A stretch of DNA of 64,000 bases. It comes from Methylobacterium terricola. Its GTDB lineage: Bacteria; Pseudomonadota; Alphaproteobacteria; Rhizobiales; Beijerinckiaceae. The notes under the pieces are model-generated. The model had not been told where the DNA came from. It worked only from the letters and a program-made list of their open reading frames with translations, and ran no database searches. Made by a program: the position numbers and the translations under genes. Of the stretch, positions 1 through 8,962 are shown piece after piece (position 1 is the stretch's first letter; each line of letters starts with the position of its first letter). Location of the stretch: the NCBI RefSeq assembly GCF_006151805.1, contig NZ_VDDA01000003.1, forward strand, positions 372,001 through 436,000, read 5' to 3'.

Positions 1-520
1 CGTCGGCGAGGTCGGCCTCTTGAGGCAGGGACGCCTCCCGCGGCAGCGCGACCCCGATCGAGGCGGCCTCGCCGCCCAGGATGCCGGTCTCGAAGATCCC
101 CGCATCGGACGTCGCGCGTCCCTGCACCGTCGCCCGCATCTCCTGGCGCAGGCGCTCGAGATCGTCGCGAATCAGCGCCGCGGTGCTCGGAGTCTGCTCG
201 ACGAGCGCCGGGCCCGGCCAGTCCGCCGTCATCCCGCGGGACGCCGCAGGGAGACGGGAGGCGGAGAAATCGATCCGGTCATGGGCCTCGGCCGCCGGGG
301 CGACCGCGTCCTGCGGCAGGCAGGCCGCGAAGGCGACGCCGACCGCGAGCGCCGCGGCGGTCTTGCGGGCGAGCGAGGCAGCCAGGGAACCGGTCCGGCC
401 GCGCGCTCTCGAATGGTGGCCTTCGCGGGCGCTCAGCCAGCGGATGGTGTCGGTGCCCGTCTCGGGCACGAGTCGGCCAGCGTCGTCGGCGCGGGGCGCC
501 GGCTCCGGGTAAACCCCCAT
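1..520 (-). CDS. Hypothetical secreted protein, 5' part only (cut by window edge)
   Basis: An uninterrupted reading frame runs from an ATG at 520 leftward to the window edge (173 codons, no stop), with AAAAGG upstream of the ATG. About 45 polar residues come first, then a basic-plus-hydrophobic Ala-rich segment (ARKTAAALAVGVAFAACLP) that looks like a signal peptide; the FAAC could be a weak lipobox. After it comes a short helical stretch that may form a coiled coil (DDLERLRQEMRATVQ). The mature part resembles no family I recognise. It is divergent from the inositol-phosphate synthase gene. The signal region and open frame are seen directly; export is inferred. The long stretch before the signal could mean the true start lies further in. 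Confidence 0.6.
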   Translation of the reverse strand, partial: MGVYPEPAPRADDAGRLVPETGTDTIRWLSAREGHHSRARGRTGSLAASLARKTAAALAVGVAFAACLPQDAVAPAAEAHDRIDFSASRLPAASRGMTADWPGPALVEQTPSTAALIRDDLERLRQEMRATVQGRATSDAGIFETGILGGEAASIGVALPREASLPQEADLAD

Positions 521-832
521 CTCCAACCTTTTGTCCGTGGCGCCGGACCGGTCCAGTGGCCCCGCGCCGTTGCTTCGCTCGTCCGCACCTCTGGCTGCCG
601 GGTGTGTCCAGAATGGGACGAGGGCGCGGCAGGCCCGGAGGCGATTTTGCGGCGCGTCTCCGGACGGGGCCTGTCAGCTCCTCCGGAAAGACCGGAAGCG
701 CACGAAAAAATCGCGTACGCGCCGGAACCAAATACTCCCCGGGGCATTTCCAGTCGCCACGCGGAGTGAGCGAACGATTGCTCCGGCGCCCCGTCCGGGG
801 TCCGCGGGCCTTGAAGAGGACAATCCCTACCG
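521..832. other. Divergent intergenic region, 312 bp
   Basis: This region separates the left-edge gene from the inositol-phosphate synthase gene and must hold both promoters. A slightly AT-richer patch lies at about 703-740. I see no convincing -35/-10 pair, terminator, riboswitch or gene. The short open frames here have no ribosome binding sites or recognisable products. Confidence 0.5.
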
Positions 833-2023
833 ATGAGCATGCAGTCCGGTCGGCGCGTTGGCGTCGCTTTCGTCGGCATGGGTGGGGCTGTCGCCACCAC
901 CGCCATCGCCGGCATCGAGATGATCAAGTCCGGTTCGAATCGTCTCGACGGTCTGCCCCTTGCGGGTCACGCGGTGGCCGGGATGGTCGGGTACAAGGAT
1001 CTGGTCTTCGGCGGCTGGGATCTCAACGGTGACGACCTGGGCGCCGCGGCGGCCGGGCATGGCGTCCTCACCAAGCAGGACATCGAGAACGGCGCCCAGG
1101 TGCTCAACGGCATGAAGCCGTGGCCGGCGGTCGGCAGCGCCAAGTTCTGCAAGAACATCGACGGCGGCAACCGCATCGTCGCCAAGGATCACCGCGAGGC
1201 GGTCGATTGCATCGCCGACGACCTGAAGCGGTTCCGGGAGGAATCGGGCGTCGACGACGTCGTGGTGGTGAACCTCGCCTCGACCGAGCGCTGGCCCGAC
1301 CTCGACGACCCGACGCTGAACTCGGCCGCGGCCTTCGAGCGCGGCCTCGATGCGAGCGACGAGGCGATCAGCCCGGCGATGCTCTACGCCTATGCGGCGA
1401 TCAAGAACGGCATCCCCTACGCCAACTTCACCCCGTCGGTCGCCGCCGACGTGCCGGCGCTCGTCGATCTCGCCAGGCAGATGAATGTCCCGGTTGCCGG
1501 CAAGGACGGCAAGACCGGCCAGACGATGATGAAGACGGTGCTGGCCCCGGCGCTCAAGTCGCGGGCGCTCCATGTCGACGGTTGGTTCTCGACCAACATC
1601 CTCGGCAACCGCGACGGCCTGGCCCTCAACGACAAGGACTCGCTCCAGTCCAAGCTCAACACCAAGGGCACGGTGCTGGATTCGATCCTCGGCTATCCGG
1701 TCGAGGATCACCTGGTCCACATCCACTATTACCGCCCGCGCGGCGACGACAAGGAAGCCTGGGACAACATCGACGTCACCGGCTTTCTTGGTCAGCGGAT
1801 GCAGATCAAGGTCAACTTCCTCTGCAAGGATTCGATCCTGGCCGCCCCGCTGGTGATCGAGATCGCCCGTGTCCTGGATCTCGCCAAGAAGCGCGGCGAT
1901 GGCGGCGTGCAGGAGCAGCTGTCGCTGTTCTTCAAGGCGCCGATGGTCAAGAACGGCCACAACCCCGAGCACGCCTTCGGCGCACAGGAGCGCATGCTGT
2001 TCGACTGGCTCGGCGTCCACTAG
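833..2023 (+). CDS. ino1: Inositol-3-phosphate synthase
   Basis: This enzyme converts D-glucose 6-phosphate to 1D-myo-inositol 3-phosphate with NAD+ as internal redox cofactor. The 396-residue protein has the N-terminal Rossmann loop (GMGGAVATT, about residues 15-23), the NGMKPWP segment, and the family's catalytic-domain motifs AGKDGKTGQTMMKT and STNILGNRDG. Its length suits the shorter bacterial/archaeal form, not the ~530-residue eukaryotic form. The ATG at 833 follows AAGAGGA at 814-820. The next gene starts 2 nt after its stop, so this is probably the first gene of an operon with methyltransferase, oxidoreductase, YcaO, isomerase-like, glycosyltransferase and deacetylase genes. In that setting inositol phosphate is probably a precursor for a glycosylated inositol compound. 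Confidence 0.93.
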   Translation: MSMQSGRRVGVAFVGMGGAVATTAIAGIEMIKSGSNRLDGLPLAGHAVAGMVGYKDLVFGGWDLNGDDLGAAAAGHGVLTKQDIENGAQVLNGMKPWPAVGSAKFCKNIDGGNRIVAKDHREAVDCIADDLKRFREESGVDDVVVVNLASTERWPDLDDPTLNSAAAFERGLDASDEAISPAMLYAYAAIKNGIPYANFTPSVAADVPALVDLARQMNVPVAGKDGKTGQTMMKTVLAPALKSRALHVDGWFSTNILGNRDGLALNDKDSLQSKLNTKGTVLDSILGYPVEDHLVHIHYYRPRGDDKEAWDNIDVTGFLGQRMQIKVNFLCKDSILAAPLVIEIARVLDLAKKRGDGGVQEQLSLFFKAPMVKNGHNPEHAFGAQERMLFDWLGVH

Positions 2024-2025
2024 GA

Positions 2026-2967
2026 ATGGCCGCCAGCCAGATTTCCGGCACACCCGTCGCGGCGGGCGGGGCTCACGCCCCGCTCGCCCAGCGCGACCTC
2101 CTGGTCGAGCTCAACGATATCAAGCGCGTCCGGTCCGCCGGGCGCGACGGCTCGATCGCCGAGAGGCTGTTTCTCCAGGCCTGGTCGGCCCTGACCGGCG
2201 GGGCCGACCCGGCGGTGCTCGCCCTCGACATCACCGCCAAGGCACTGGCCGCCTCCCGCCTCGGCGACCTCGACGCAGCCTTCCTCAGCGTCGCGGGCCT
2301 CTCGCCGGAACAGGCCTCGGCCGTGCTGGTGCGGAGCTTCGACGAGGTGGCGGAGCCGCTCGATCCGGCCCTGGCGGCCCGTCTGCGCGCCTGCCTCGCC
2401 GCGCCGCGGGACTGGACCCCCGGCCCGGTGCCGCACTTCGCGCTGTTGCAGGCCGATCAGCCGCGGGCCGGCGTCACCTGCCCGGGCAAGCCCCGCATCC
2501 TGCTCGAACCGCCGGAGAACCACGCCGAGCATTGCCTGACGGTGGCGGTCTACGGGGTGGCGCTCAGCCCGTTCTACGGCGCCGACCCGACCACGGTGTT
2601 CGTCGCGGGCCTCGCCCATCACCTGCACAACGCGCTCATGCCGGATGCCGGCTTCACCGGCGAGATCCTGCTCGGGGACCACCTCGACGCGGTCATCTCC
2701 ACCTTGAGCGAGCGGGCCCTGTCGGAACTGGATCAGCCGCTGCGCAGTCTCGTCGCCTCGGCGCGAAGGATCCTGGCGGATGATCGCACGGCGGAGGGCC
2801 GGGCCTTCCATGCCGCCGACGTGATCGACCGGGTGCTGCAGATCGCCCAGCACCTGCGCGCAGCCTCGCTCACCATGGATACGGTGCTGGGCGAGATGGC
2901 GCTCGTGCATGACGGCCCGGTGAAGGGCTTTCACGATCGGGTGCTCGCCGACATGCGGATGCTGTAA
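2026..2967 (+). CDS. HD-domain-like protein of unknown function
   Basis: A 313-residue soluble protein starting 2 nt after the inositol-phosphate synthase stop, so likely co-translated. The central part (around residues 165-215) has a His/Asp pattern (HAEHCLTVAVYG, then LAHHLHN and LGDHLD) that resembles a divergent HD phosphohydrolase metal site. The rest is helical and Leu/Ala-rich. I cannot place it in a named family. If it is an HD phosphohydrolase, removing the phosphate from inositol phosphate or from a glycosyl-inositol phosphate is a plausible job, because no other phosphatase is evident in the cluster. That role is inference. The ribosome binding site is weak, as expected for a coupled start. 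Confidence 0.7.
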   Translation: MAASQISGTPVAAGGAHAPLAQRDLLVELNDIKRVRSAGRDGSIAERLFLQAWSALTGGADPAVLALDITAKALAASRLGDLDAAFLSVAGLSPEQASAVLVRSFDEVAEPLDPALAARLRACLAAPRDWTPGPVPHFALLQADQPRAGVTCPGKPRILLEPPENHAEHCLTVAVYGVALSPFYGADPTTVFVAGLAHHLHNALMPDAGFTGEILLGDHLDAVISTLSERALSELDQPLRSLVASARRILADDRTAEGRAFHAADVIDRVLQIAQHLRAASLTMDTVLGEMALVHDGPVKGFHDRVLADMRML

Positions 2968-3094
2968 GGCGTATCGCGGACGCCCTCGGGTGTCCGCATG
3001 TCCTTGGGGGCCCGCACGTCCTTGGGCGTTCGCATCCGCGCTCTATCTCAAGTCAGAGCCTGCCGCAGGGCGGGCACCGCGAGGAAACGCAACC

Positions 3095-4267
3095 GTGATC
3101 CCGTTCGGGCTCCTCTCGCCGGTGACCGGCGAGGCGCTGCACCACGACACGCCCCATTCCCTGCGCGAGGGCAAGCGCGGCCCGCGCTGGCCGGTGGTCG
3201 ACGGCATCCCCTACCTGCGGGTCGGGCGCGACGACCTGAAGGCCGAGGTTCTGGGCCATCTCGACAGGGGCGCGCCGGGCCACGCTCTCGAGCTTCTCCT
3301 CGCCGACCAGGACGATTGGTGGACCGGCCCGCCGGCCGATCCCGCGACCCTACGCGACCTCGTGCGCGAGATGAAGTACGTCAACTTGCGCGAGGCCTGC
3401 GCCCGGCTCGGCTGGGGCCGGGTCGGCGACTACTTCGTCCATCGCTGGAGCGACCCGACCTACCTCGCCGGCCTCGCCCTTCTGGAGGCGCATTGGAACG
3501 CTCCGCTCTGCGCCTTCGAGCTCGCCTGCGGCATCGGCCACTACCTGCGCGAGTTGCAGGGGCGCGGCGTGCGGGTGTCGGGCGGAGACGTGGTCTTCGC
3601 CAAGCTCTGGGTCGCCCGCCACTGGGTCGCCGGGCAGCGGCCGCAACTCGTCTGCTTCGACGCGGCCTCGCCGCACTGGCCGATCGACCAGGCTCCGGTC
3701 GACCTCGTGATGTGCCACGACGCGTTCTACTTCCTGCCTGAGAAGGCCCGCATCCTCGATTGCCTGCGCAAGACCGCCGGCGAGGAGGGGTGGCTGGCCC
3801 TGAGCCACATCCACAACAGCGCCCGTCCCGGATTCTCCGCCGGCCACGCGGTCTCCGGAGCCGAGATCGAGGAGCTGTTTCCCGACGGGCTCGTCTACGA
3901 CGACGACGAGCTGACCCGGGCGCTGGTCGAGGCCCGCGCGCCGGTGCCGGCGGCGCCGGCCGCCCTCGACCACGTCGAGGCCTTCTCGGTGGTCTGCGGC
4001 CCCGGCATGCGTCCGGCGCCCCGGCCCCTGGTCGACGGCCTGACCCTGCCGCGGGAGGGGGCGCATCTGCGCCTCAACCCGCTCTATCGGCCCGATCCCG
4101 CCAGCGGCTTCGCCGTCGCATGGCCGTCCGAGCGCTACCGCGACGAGTACGCGCCCCGCGCCACCTACCCGCTGCATTCCGGGGGCCCCGAGACCCTGGA
4201 GGCGACGCCAGAGACCATCGACCGGGCCCGCATCCGCGAGTTCGTCGACCTGCCGGAGCGCTGGTGA
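3095..4267 (+). CDS. SAM-dependent methyltransferase with Trm112-like N-terminus
   Basis: GTG at 3095 is chosen because GAGGAAACG (3081-3089) lies just upstream; 390 residues. Residues ~5-42 read like a Trm112/UPF0434-type module (SPVTGEALHH, then RWPVVDGIPYLR), but the usual zinc-binding cysteines are missing. A class I methyltransferase Rossmann fold follows, with motif I FELACGIGHYLREL near residue 150 and an acidic post-I GGDVV. The C-terminal ~110 residues are not recognised. The stop overlaps the start of the oxidoreductase gene by one base (TGATG), so the two are translationally coupled. The substrate is unknown; context suggests an intermediate of an inositol-glycoside pathway. Confidence 0.8.
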   Translation: MIPFGLLSPVTGEALHHDTPHSLREGKRGPRWPVVDGIPYLRVGRDDLKAEVLGHLDRGAPGHALELLLADQDDWWTGPPADPATLRDLVREMKYVNLREACARLGWGRVGDYFVHRWSDPTYLAGLALLEAHWNAPLCAFELACGIGHYLRELQGRGVRVSGGDVVFAKLWVARHWVAGQRPQLVCFDAASPHWPIDQAPVDLVMCHDAFYFLPEKARILDCLRKTAGEEGWLALSHIHNSARPGFSAGHAVSGAEIEELFPDGLVYDDDELTRALVEARAPVPAAPAALDHVEAFSVVCGPGMRPAPRPLVDGLTLPREGAHLRLNPLYRPDPASGFAVAWPSERYRDEYAPRATYPLHSGGPETLEATPETIDRARIREFVDLPERW

Positions 4268-5322
4268 TGGGAGAGCCGATCGGCTGGGGCATCGTCGGGT
4301 TCGGCTGGGTCGCCAGGGACTTCATGGCGCCGGCGATCCGGGCCGCCGGTCACCGCCTCGTGGCGGTCTGCGATCCGGGCGCCGACGCCCGGGCGGCGGC
4401 CGCCGATCTCGGCGCGCGGGCCCACGCCGACCTCGCCGGGCTCATGGCCGAGCCGGAGGTCGAGGCGGTCTACGTCGCGACGCCGAACCATCTGCATCGC
4501 GGCGCCGTCGAGGCCCTGGCCGAATCGGGCAAGGCGATCCTGTGCGAGAAGCCGATGGCGGCGGCGCTCGAAGACGCCGAGGCGATGGAGGCGGCGGTGT
4601 CCCGCACCGGGGTGCTCTACGGCACCGCCTTCGACCAGCGCCATCACCCGGCCCACCGGCTGCTGCGCGACGAGATCCGCGCCGGCCGGGTCGGCACCGT
4701 CACGGCAATCCGGATCGTCTATGCCTGCTGGCTCGACCGGGGCTGGACGGCGATTCCCGGGCAGCAGAACTGGCGCATCGACCAGGCCCAGGCCGGCGGC
4801 GGCGCGTTGATGGACCTCGCCCCCCACGGCCTCGACCTGACGGATTTCCTCCTCGACGAGCCGATCCTCGACGTCACGGCCCTGACCCAGGCCCGGGCGC
4901 AGGATTACGCCGTCGATGACGGGGCGCTGCTGATCGGCCGGACCGGGTCGGGTGTGCTGGCGAGCCTGCACGTCGCCTATAACTGCCCCGACGCGCTGCC
5001 GCGCCGCCGCCTCGAGATCGCCGGCACCAAGGGCCTGCTCGTCGCCCAGAACACCATGGGGCAGGAGGCGGGCGGGACCGTCTCCTTCATCGATGGCGCA
5101 ACGGGCGGGGCCGCCTCGCTTCCCTTCGACACCGAGGCCTCGCCGTTCCTGGAGCAGGTGCGGGCCTTCGGGCGCTCGCTCCGCGACCCGGCGGGGCGCG
5201 ACGCCTGGTCGGCCGGGCGCGACCTGCACACGATGCGGCTGCTCGCCCGCGCCTACGCCGCCTCGCCCGCCCACCATCCTGGGTATCGCCCCGCCCGATC
5301 CCCCGTCGCGCCGGCCGCCTGA
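4267..5322 (+). CDS. Gfo/Idh/MocA-family oxidoreductase
   Basis: A 351-residue NAD(P)-dependent sugar or cyclitol dehydrogenase-type enzyme. The N-terminal Rossmann fold starts GWGIVGFGWVARDF and is followed by the family's ATPNHLHRGAVEAL and CEKPMA segments; the lysine of EKP is the conserved catalytic/cofactor residue. The C-terminal alpha/beta substrate domain includes GGGALMDLAPHGLDL, where the His is usually catalytic. Members such as inositol 2-dehydrogenase oxidise cyclitols, which fits the upstream inositol-phosphate synthase, but the substrate cannot be read from sequence. It overlaps the methyltransferase stop by one base and is followed after 24 nt by the YcaO gene. Confidence 0.9.
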   Translation: MGEPIGWGIVGFGWVARDFMAPAIRAAGHRLVAVCDPGADARAAAADLGARAHADLAGLMAEPEVEAVYVATPNHLHRGAVEALAESGKAILCEKPMAAALEDAEAMEAAVSRTGVLYGTAFDQRHHPAHRLLRDEIRAGRVGTVTAIRIVYACWLDRGWTAIPGQQNWRIDQAQAGGGALMDLAPHGLDLTDFLLDEPILDVTALTQARAQDYAVDDGALLIGRTGSGVLASLHVAYNCPDALPRRRLEIAGTKGLLVAQNTMGQEAGGTVSFIDGATGGAASLPFDTEASPFLEQVRAFGRSLRDPAGRDAWSAGRDLHTMRLLARAYAASPAHHPGYRPARSPVAPAA

Positions 5323-5346
5323 GGCCCGCGGAGGAGCTTTTTCATC

Positions 5347-6903
5347 GTGGACAGACCCGCCGCCCCCCGCCCCTACGCCTACGGCCAGACGCGCGTCATC
5401 GAGGGCCTGCCGGAGCGCCTGCCCGACGCCGTCCGGGCCTATCTCGACGTGCTGCCGCCGGGCCGGATCGTCGGCTTCCCGCTCGCGCCCCTCGACCGCA
5501 CCGGGGTGCCGTGCTGGTTCGTGTCGCTGTTCCTCGACGATCCGTATTTCGTCGGCGCGATGCCGAGCGGCATCGGCTACGGCGCCACGGACGACGAGGC
5601 GATCATCGGCTCGGTGGCCGAGATCGCCGAGAACCTGATGCCGAGCCTGGCGCTGATCCCGCGCAAGAAGGAGCGCGGCAGCTACCACGACCTCGTGCGG
5701 GTGTTCGGCGCGGGCTCGGTCGCCGATCCGCTCACCCTCGGCCTGCCGGCGGGCAGCCCGGTCGACCGCGACACCGTGCTCGAATGGACCGGTACGGTCC
5801 GCGCGCGGACCGGCGAGACGGTGCTGATGCCGCTCGACCTCGCGGCGACCGACTATTTCGAGCTGTCGCCGGGCTACCAGCCCTTCACCAACCTCATCAC
5901 CAACGGCCTCGGCGCCGGGCCGGACGTGGAGTTCGCCCTCGGGCACGGGCTGCTCGAACTGCTCCAGCGCGACGGCAACGGCCTCCTGTTCCGCGCCCTC
6001 GACCAGGGCGTGATGCTCGACACCTCCGAGGGCTTGGGGCCGGAGACGAGGGGCATGCTCGACCGGCTGGAGGCTCTCGGCATCCGCGCGATGCCGAAAT
6101 TCGCCACCGACCAGTTCGGCTTCACCAACGTCTACTGCGTCGGCTACGACGTCGACGCCTCGCGCACGCCCGCCCCGATCGCCCTCTCGGCCTGCGGCGA
6201 GGCCTGCGATCCCGATCGCGAGCGGGCCCTGCGCAAGGCGATCCTGGAATTCCAGGCGGCGCGGGTGCGCAAGGCCTTCGGCCACGGGCCGCTGGATCTC
6301 GCCCGCTCGATCACCCCGCCGGGCTATGTCGACGCCTTCATCGAGAAGGCGCTGCCGAGCCTCGATCTTGAGGAGGGCCGGGCGCTCGCCGCGATGCTCG
6401 ACTGGATCGACAAGCCGGCCGAGACCCTGCGGGGCTTCCTCGGCGAGACCGTCTATTCCGAGCGCGCCACCAAGCGCTTCACCGACCTGCCGACGCAAGC
6501 GGCCCCGACCGGCCAGGACCGCGGCCGCATCGCCCGCGAGCGGCTGGAGGCCGAAGGCTTCGACGTGCTCTACGTCGATGCCTCGCCGCCGGGCGGCGGC
6601 GTCGGCATCGTCAAGGCGATCGTGCCGGGGCTCGAAGTCGAGACCATGAGCTACTACCGCATCGGCGAGCGCAACACCCGCAAGCTCATCGAGCGCGACC
6701 ACCCGCTGATCCGCTTCGGGACGCCGAGCGAGAGCTTGCGCCCGGTGCGCCTGACCCCGGAGGCGCTGGAGCGCTTCGGCGGCCAGCCGCTCTTCGACGT
6801 CGGCCTGGCCGACGAGATCGTCGGCCCGCTCTACCCGCTCTACCGCGAGCCGGAATCGCACCACGCGCCGTTCCGTCTGGAGCGCCGGGGGAGGGCGGCA
6901 TGA
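5347..6903 (+). CDS. YcaO-family ATP-dependent enzyme
   Basis: YcaO enzymes use ATP to activate amide carbonyls, giving azolines, thioamides or amidines, usually on ribosomal peptides. This 518-residue protein shows the family's ATP/Mg-binding helices: an acidic helix near 81-96 (DDEAIIGSVAEIAEN), EFALGHGLLELLQRDG (195-210), and RERALRKAILEFQAAR (291-306) after a Cys/Glu-rich loop. The C-terminal part has the typical GVGIVKAIVPGLE segment (418-430). The tail ends RRGRAA, without the proline-rich PxPxP end of classical azole cyclodehydratases. No partner E1-like/ocin-ThiF protein, TfuA or precursor peptide is encoded nearby. GTG start with GGAGGAG about 11 nt upstream; its stop overlaps the next ATG (ATGA). 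The substrate may be a small molecule. Confidence 0.85.
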   Translation: MDRPAAPRPYAYGQTRVIEGLPERLPDAVRAYLDVLPPGRIVGFPLAPLDRTGVPCWFVSLFLDDPYFVGAMPSGIGYGATDDEAIIGSVAEIAENLMPSLALIPRKKERGSYHDLVRVFGAGSVADPLTLGLPAGSPVDRDTVLEWTGTVRARTGETVLMPLDLAATDYFELSPGYQPFTNLITNGLGAGPDVEFALGHGLLELLQRDGNGLLFRALDQGVMLDTSEGLGPETRGMLDRLEALGIRAMPKFATDQFGFTNVYCVGYDVDASRTPAPIALSACGEACDPDRERALRKAILEFQAARVRKAFGHGPLDLARSITPPGYVDAFIEKALPSLDLEEGRALAAMLDWIDKPAETLRGFLGETVYSERATKRFTDLPTQAAPTGQDRGRIARERLEAEGFDVLYVDASPPGGGVGIVKAIVPGLEVETMSYYRIGERNTRKLIERDHPLIRFGTPSESLRPVRLTPEALERFGGQPLFDVGLADEIVGPLYPLYREPESHHAPFRLERRGRAA

Positions 6904-7724
6904 GCCTGCGCTTCGCCTACAACACCAACGGGGCGGCCAATCACCGCCTCGACGACGCGCTCGGCCTCATCGCCGATGCCGGCTACGACGGCGTCGCGCT
7001 CACCCTCGACATCCATCACCTCGACCCCTTCGCGGAGGGGTGGGCGCAGGAGGCCGAGCGGGTGCGCGGCCGGCTCTATTCCCTCGGCCTCGGTTCGGTC
7101 GTCGAGACCGGGGCCCGCTTCCTCCTCGATCCGCGGGCCAAGCACGAGCCGACCCTGGTGACCGCGGATGCGGCCGGCCGCGCCCGCCGGATCGCCTTCC
7201 TGCACCGCGCCATCGACGTCGCGGCGATCCTCGGCTCGGAGGCGGTGTCGTTCTGGGCCGGCGTGCCGAAGCCGGGCGTCGACCCCGCCGACGCGCGGGG
7301 CTGGCTGCGGGACGGCCTGGAGCAGGTCGTCGCCTACGCCGCCGAGCGCCGGGTGGTCGCAGCCCTCGAGCCCGAGCCCGGGATGCTGGTCGAGACCCTG
7401 GATGATTACGCCGGTCTCGACATCCCGGGCCTGCGTCTGGCGCTCGATACCGGCCACTGCCTGGTGACGCAGGAGCGCGAGCCCGCCGCCGCGATCAAGG
7501 AATTCGCCGACCGGCTCGGCACCGTGGCGATCGAGGACATGGCGCGCGGGGTCCACATCCATCTGCCCTTCGGCGAGGGCGACATGGACATCTCCGGGGT
7601 GCTCGACGCGCTCGACGCGATCGCCTTCGACAAGCTCGTCTGCGTCGAGCTGTCCCGCGAGAGCCACCGGGCCGACCGGATGATCCCGGAGTCGCTCCGA
7701 TACCTCCGGGAGTGCCGCCGATGA
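6900..7724 (+). CDS. Sugar phosphate isomerase/epimerase-like TIM barrel
   Basis: A 274-residue member of the xylose-isomerase-like TIM-barrel (AP endonuclease 2) superfamily. It begins LRFAYNTNGAANHRLDDALGLIADAGYDGVAL and shows the usual metal-ligand strands: ALEPEPGM (Glu), LALDTGHCL (Asp, His) and VAIEDMARGVHIHLPFGEGDMD (Glu, His). Relatives include inosose dehydratase (IolE) and inosose isomerase (IolI), which act on inositol-derived ketones. With an inositol-phosphate synthase and a Gfo/Idh dehydrogenase in the same operon, a keto-inositol substrate is a reasonable guess. It overlaps both neighbours by 4 nt (ATGA at each end), so tight co-expression with the YcaO enzyme and the glycosyltransferase is expected. 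Confidence 0.88.
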   Translation: MSLRFAYNTNGAANHRLDDALGLIADAGYDGVALTLDIHHLDPFAEGWAQEAERVRGRLYSLGLGSVVETGARFLLDPRAKHEPTLVTADAAGRARRIAFLHRAIDVAAILGSEAVSFWAGVPKPGVDPADARGWLRDGLEQVVAYAAERRVVAALEPEPGMLVETLDDYAGLDIPGLRLALDTGHCLVTQEREPAAAIKEFADRLGTVAIEDMARGVHIHLPFGEGDMDISGVLDALDAIAFDKLVCVELSRESHRADRMIPESLRYLRECRR

Positions 7725-8956
7725 GGATTTGTTTCGTCAGCCGGCGCTACTTCCCGGCGATTTCCGGCATGAGCGTCTACGCGCAGAACCTGCTGCGCGA
7801 GCTGGTCGGTGCCGGCCACGACGTCACGATGGTGAGCCAGTACCGCGGCGACGCCTTCGGCACCAAGGTCTATGGCGGCGGCCCGCCGCCGGCGGTGCCG
7901 GGCGTGCGGGTGATCGGCCTCGAACAGGTGGGCGAGCAGGAGAGCGGCGATTTCGAGCGCGACATCGCCACGATGGTCGAGACGATCGCGGCGGAGCACA
8001 AGAAGAACCCCTTCGACGTGCTGCACGCGCAGTACGGCTATCCGACCGGCTTCGCGACGCTGATCGCCTCGAAAGCCCTGGGCGTGCCGAACGTGGTCTC
8101 GATCCAGGGCGGCGACGGCCATTGGGTCGGATCGTGCTGCGAGACCCACCACCTCGCCATGGTGCGGGTGCTGGCCCACGCCAACGCGCTCCTGATCGGC
8201 GGGCGCTCCTTCGTGGCCGAGGTCTGCGACCGGCTCGGCAGCGATCCCGCGCGCTTCACCATCGTGCCGGGCGCCGTCGACACCGCGCGCTTCCGCCCGC
8301 CCGCGGGCTGGCAGCCGGGCGACGCAGCTGACCCGGTGCGGCTGTTCTATCACGGCCGGGTCGACCGCCGGAAAGGCGTGCTCGACTTCCTCGACGCGTT
8401 GAGCCTGCTGCGCCTGCGCGGCACGCCGTTTGCCGCGATCATCTCGGGCATCGGCCCCGACGTGGAGCCGGCCCGCGCCTTGGCCGCCGATCTCGGCTTC
8501 TCGGACGAGCAGGTGCGCTTCACCGGCTACGCCGCGTACGACGCGGTCCCGGGCCTCTACGCGATGGGCGACGTCTTCGTCTCGCCGACCTACGCGGAAG
8601 GGTTCTCCAACACCATCCTGGAGGCGATGGCGGCGGGGCAGGCGGTGGTCTCGACCCACTCGGTCGGCGTCTCGGACTGCCTGCGCGACGGCGAGAACGG
8701 ATTGATGGTCCAGCCCGGCGACGTGACGGCCCTGGCGGACGCCCTGCACCGGGTCATCACCGACCGCCCCTTGCGTGCCCGCCTCGCGGCGTCGGCGCTC
8801 GAGGAGTGCCGCCGGGTCTATTCCTGGCAGGCGGTGGGGCGGCAGATCATGGAGGTCTACGCGGCGGTGAAGGACCAGCGGCCGGATTCAGGGTTCGACC
8901 CCGACCTGCCGCACGATCCCGGCTGCCGCTTCCGCGCCGAGCCGCACCTGTTGTGA
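7721..8956 (+). CDS. GT4-family glycosyltransferase
   Basis: A 411-residue GT-B fold glycosyltransferase of family 4. The start (ATG 7721) lies in an ATGA overlap with the upstream gene. The N-terminal domain begins MRICFVSRRYFPAISGMSVY, with the family's glycine-rich acceptor loop. The C-terminal nucleotide-sugar domain has FYHGRVDRRKGVLDFL and the retaining-GT EX7E motif EGFSNTILEAMAAGQAVV. Mycothiol MshA and bacillithiol BshA belong to this family and use UDP-GlcNAc with inositol phosphate or malate. The neighbouring inositol-phosphate synthase and PIG-L deacetylase make a MshA-like role attractive, but acceptor and donor are not provable from sequence. Confidence 0.9.
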   Translation: MRICFVSRRYFPAISGMSVYAQNLLRELVGAGHDVTMVSQYRGDAFGTKVYGGGPPPAVPGVRVIGLEQVGEQESGDFERDIATMVETIAAEHKKNPFDVLHAQYGYPTGFATLIASKALGVPNVVSIQGGDGHWVGSCCETHHLAMVRVLAHANALLIGGRSFVAEVCDRLGSDPARFTIVPGAVDTARFRPPAGWQPGDAADPVRLFYHGRVDRRKGVLDFLDALSLLRLRGTPFAAIISGIGPDVEPARALAADLGFSDEQVRFTGYAAYDAVPGLYAMGDVFVSPTYAEGFSNTILEAMAAGQAVVSTHSVGVSDCLRDGENGLMVQPGDVTALADALHRVITDRPLRARLAASALEECRRVYSWQAVGRQIMEVYAAVKDQRPDSGFDPDLPHDPGCRFRAEPHLL

Positions 8957-8962
8957 GGGCAT

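Noticed and set aside
4165..6864. An 899-codon open frame on the minus strand opposite the oxidoreductase and YcaO genes
   Set aside because: It is antisense to two well-supported genes, its product is low-complexity Arg/Ala/Gly/Asp-rich, and it matches the typical shadow frame of GC-rich coding DNA.
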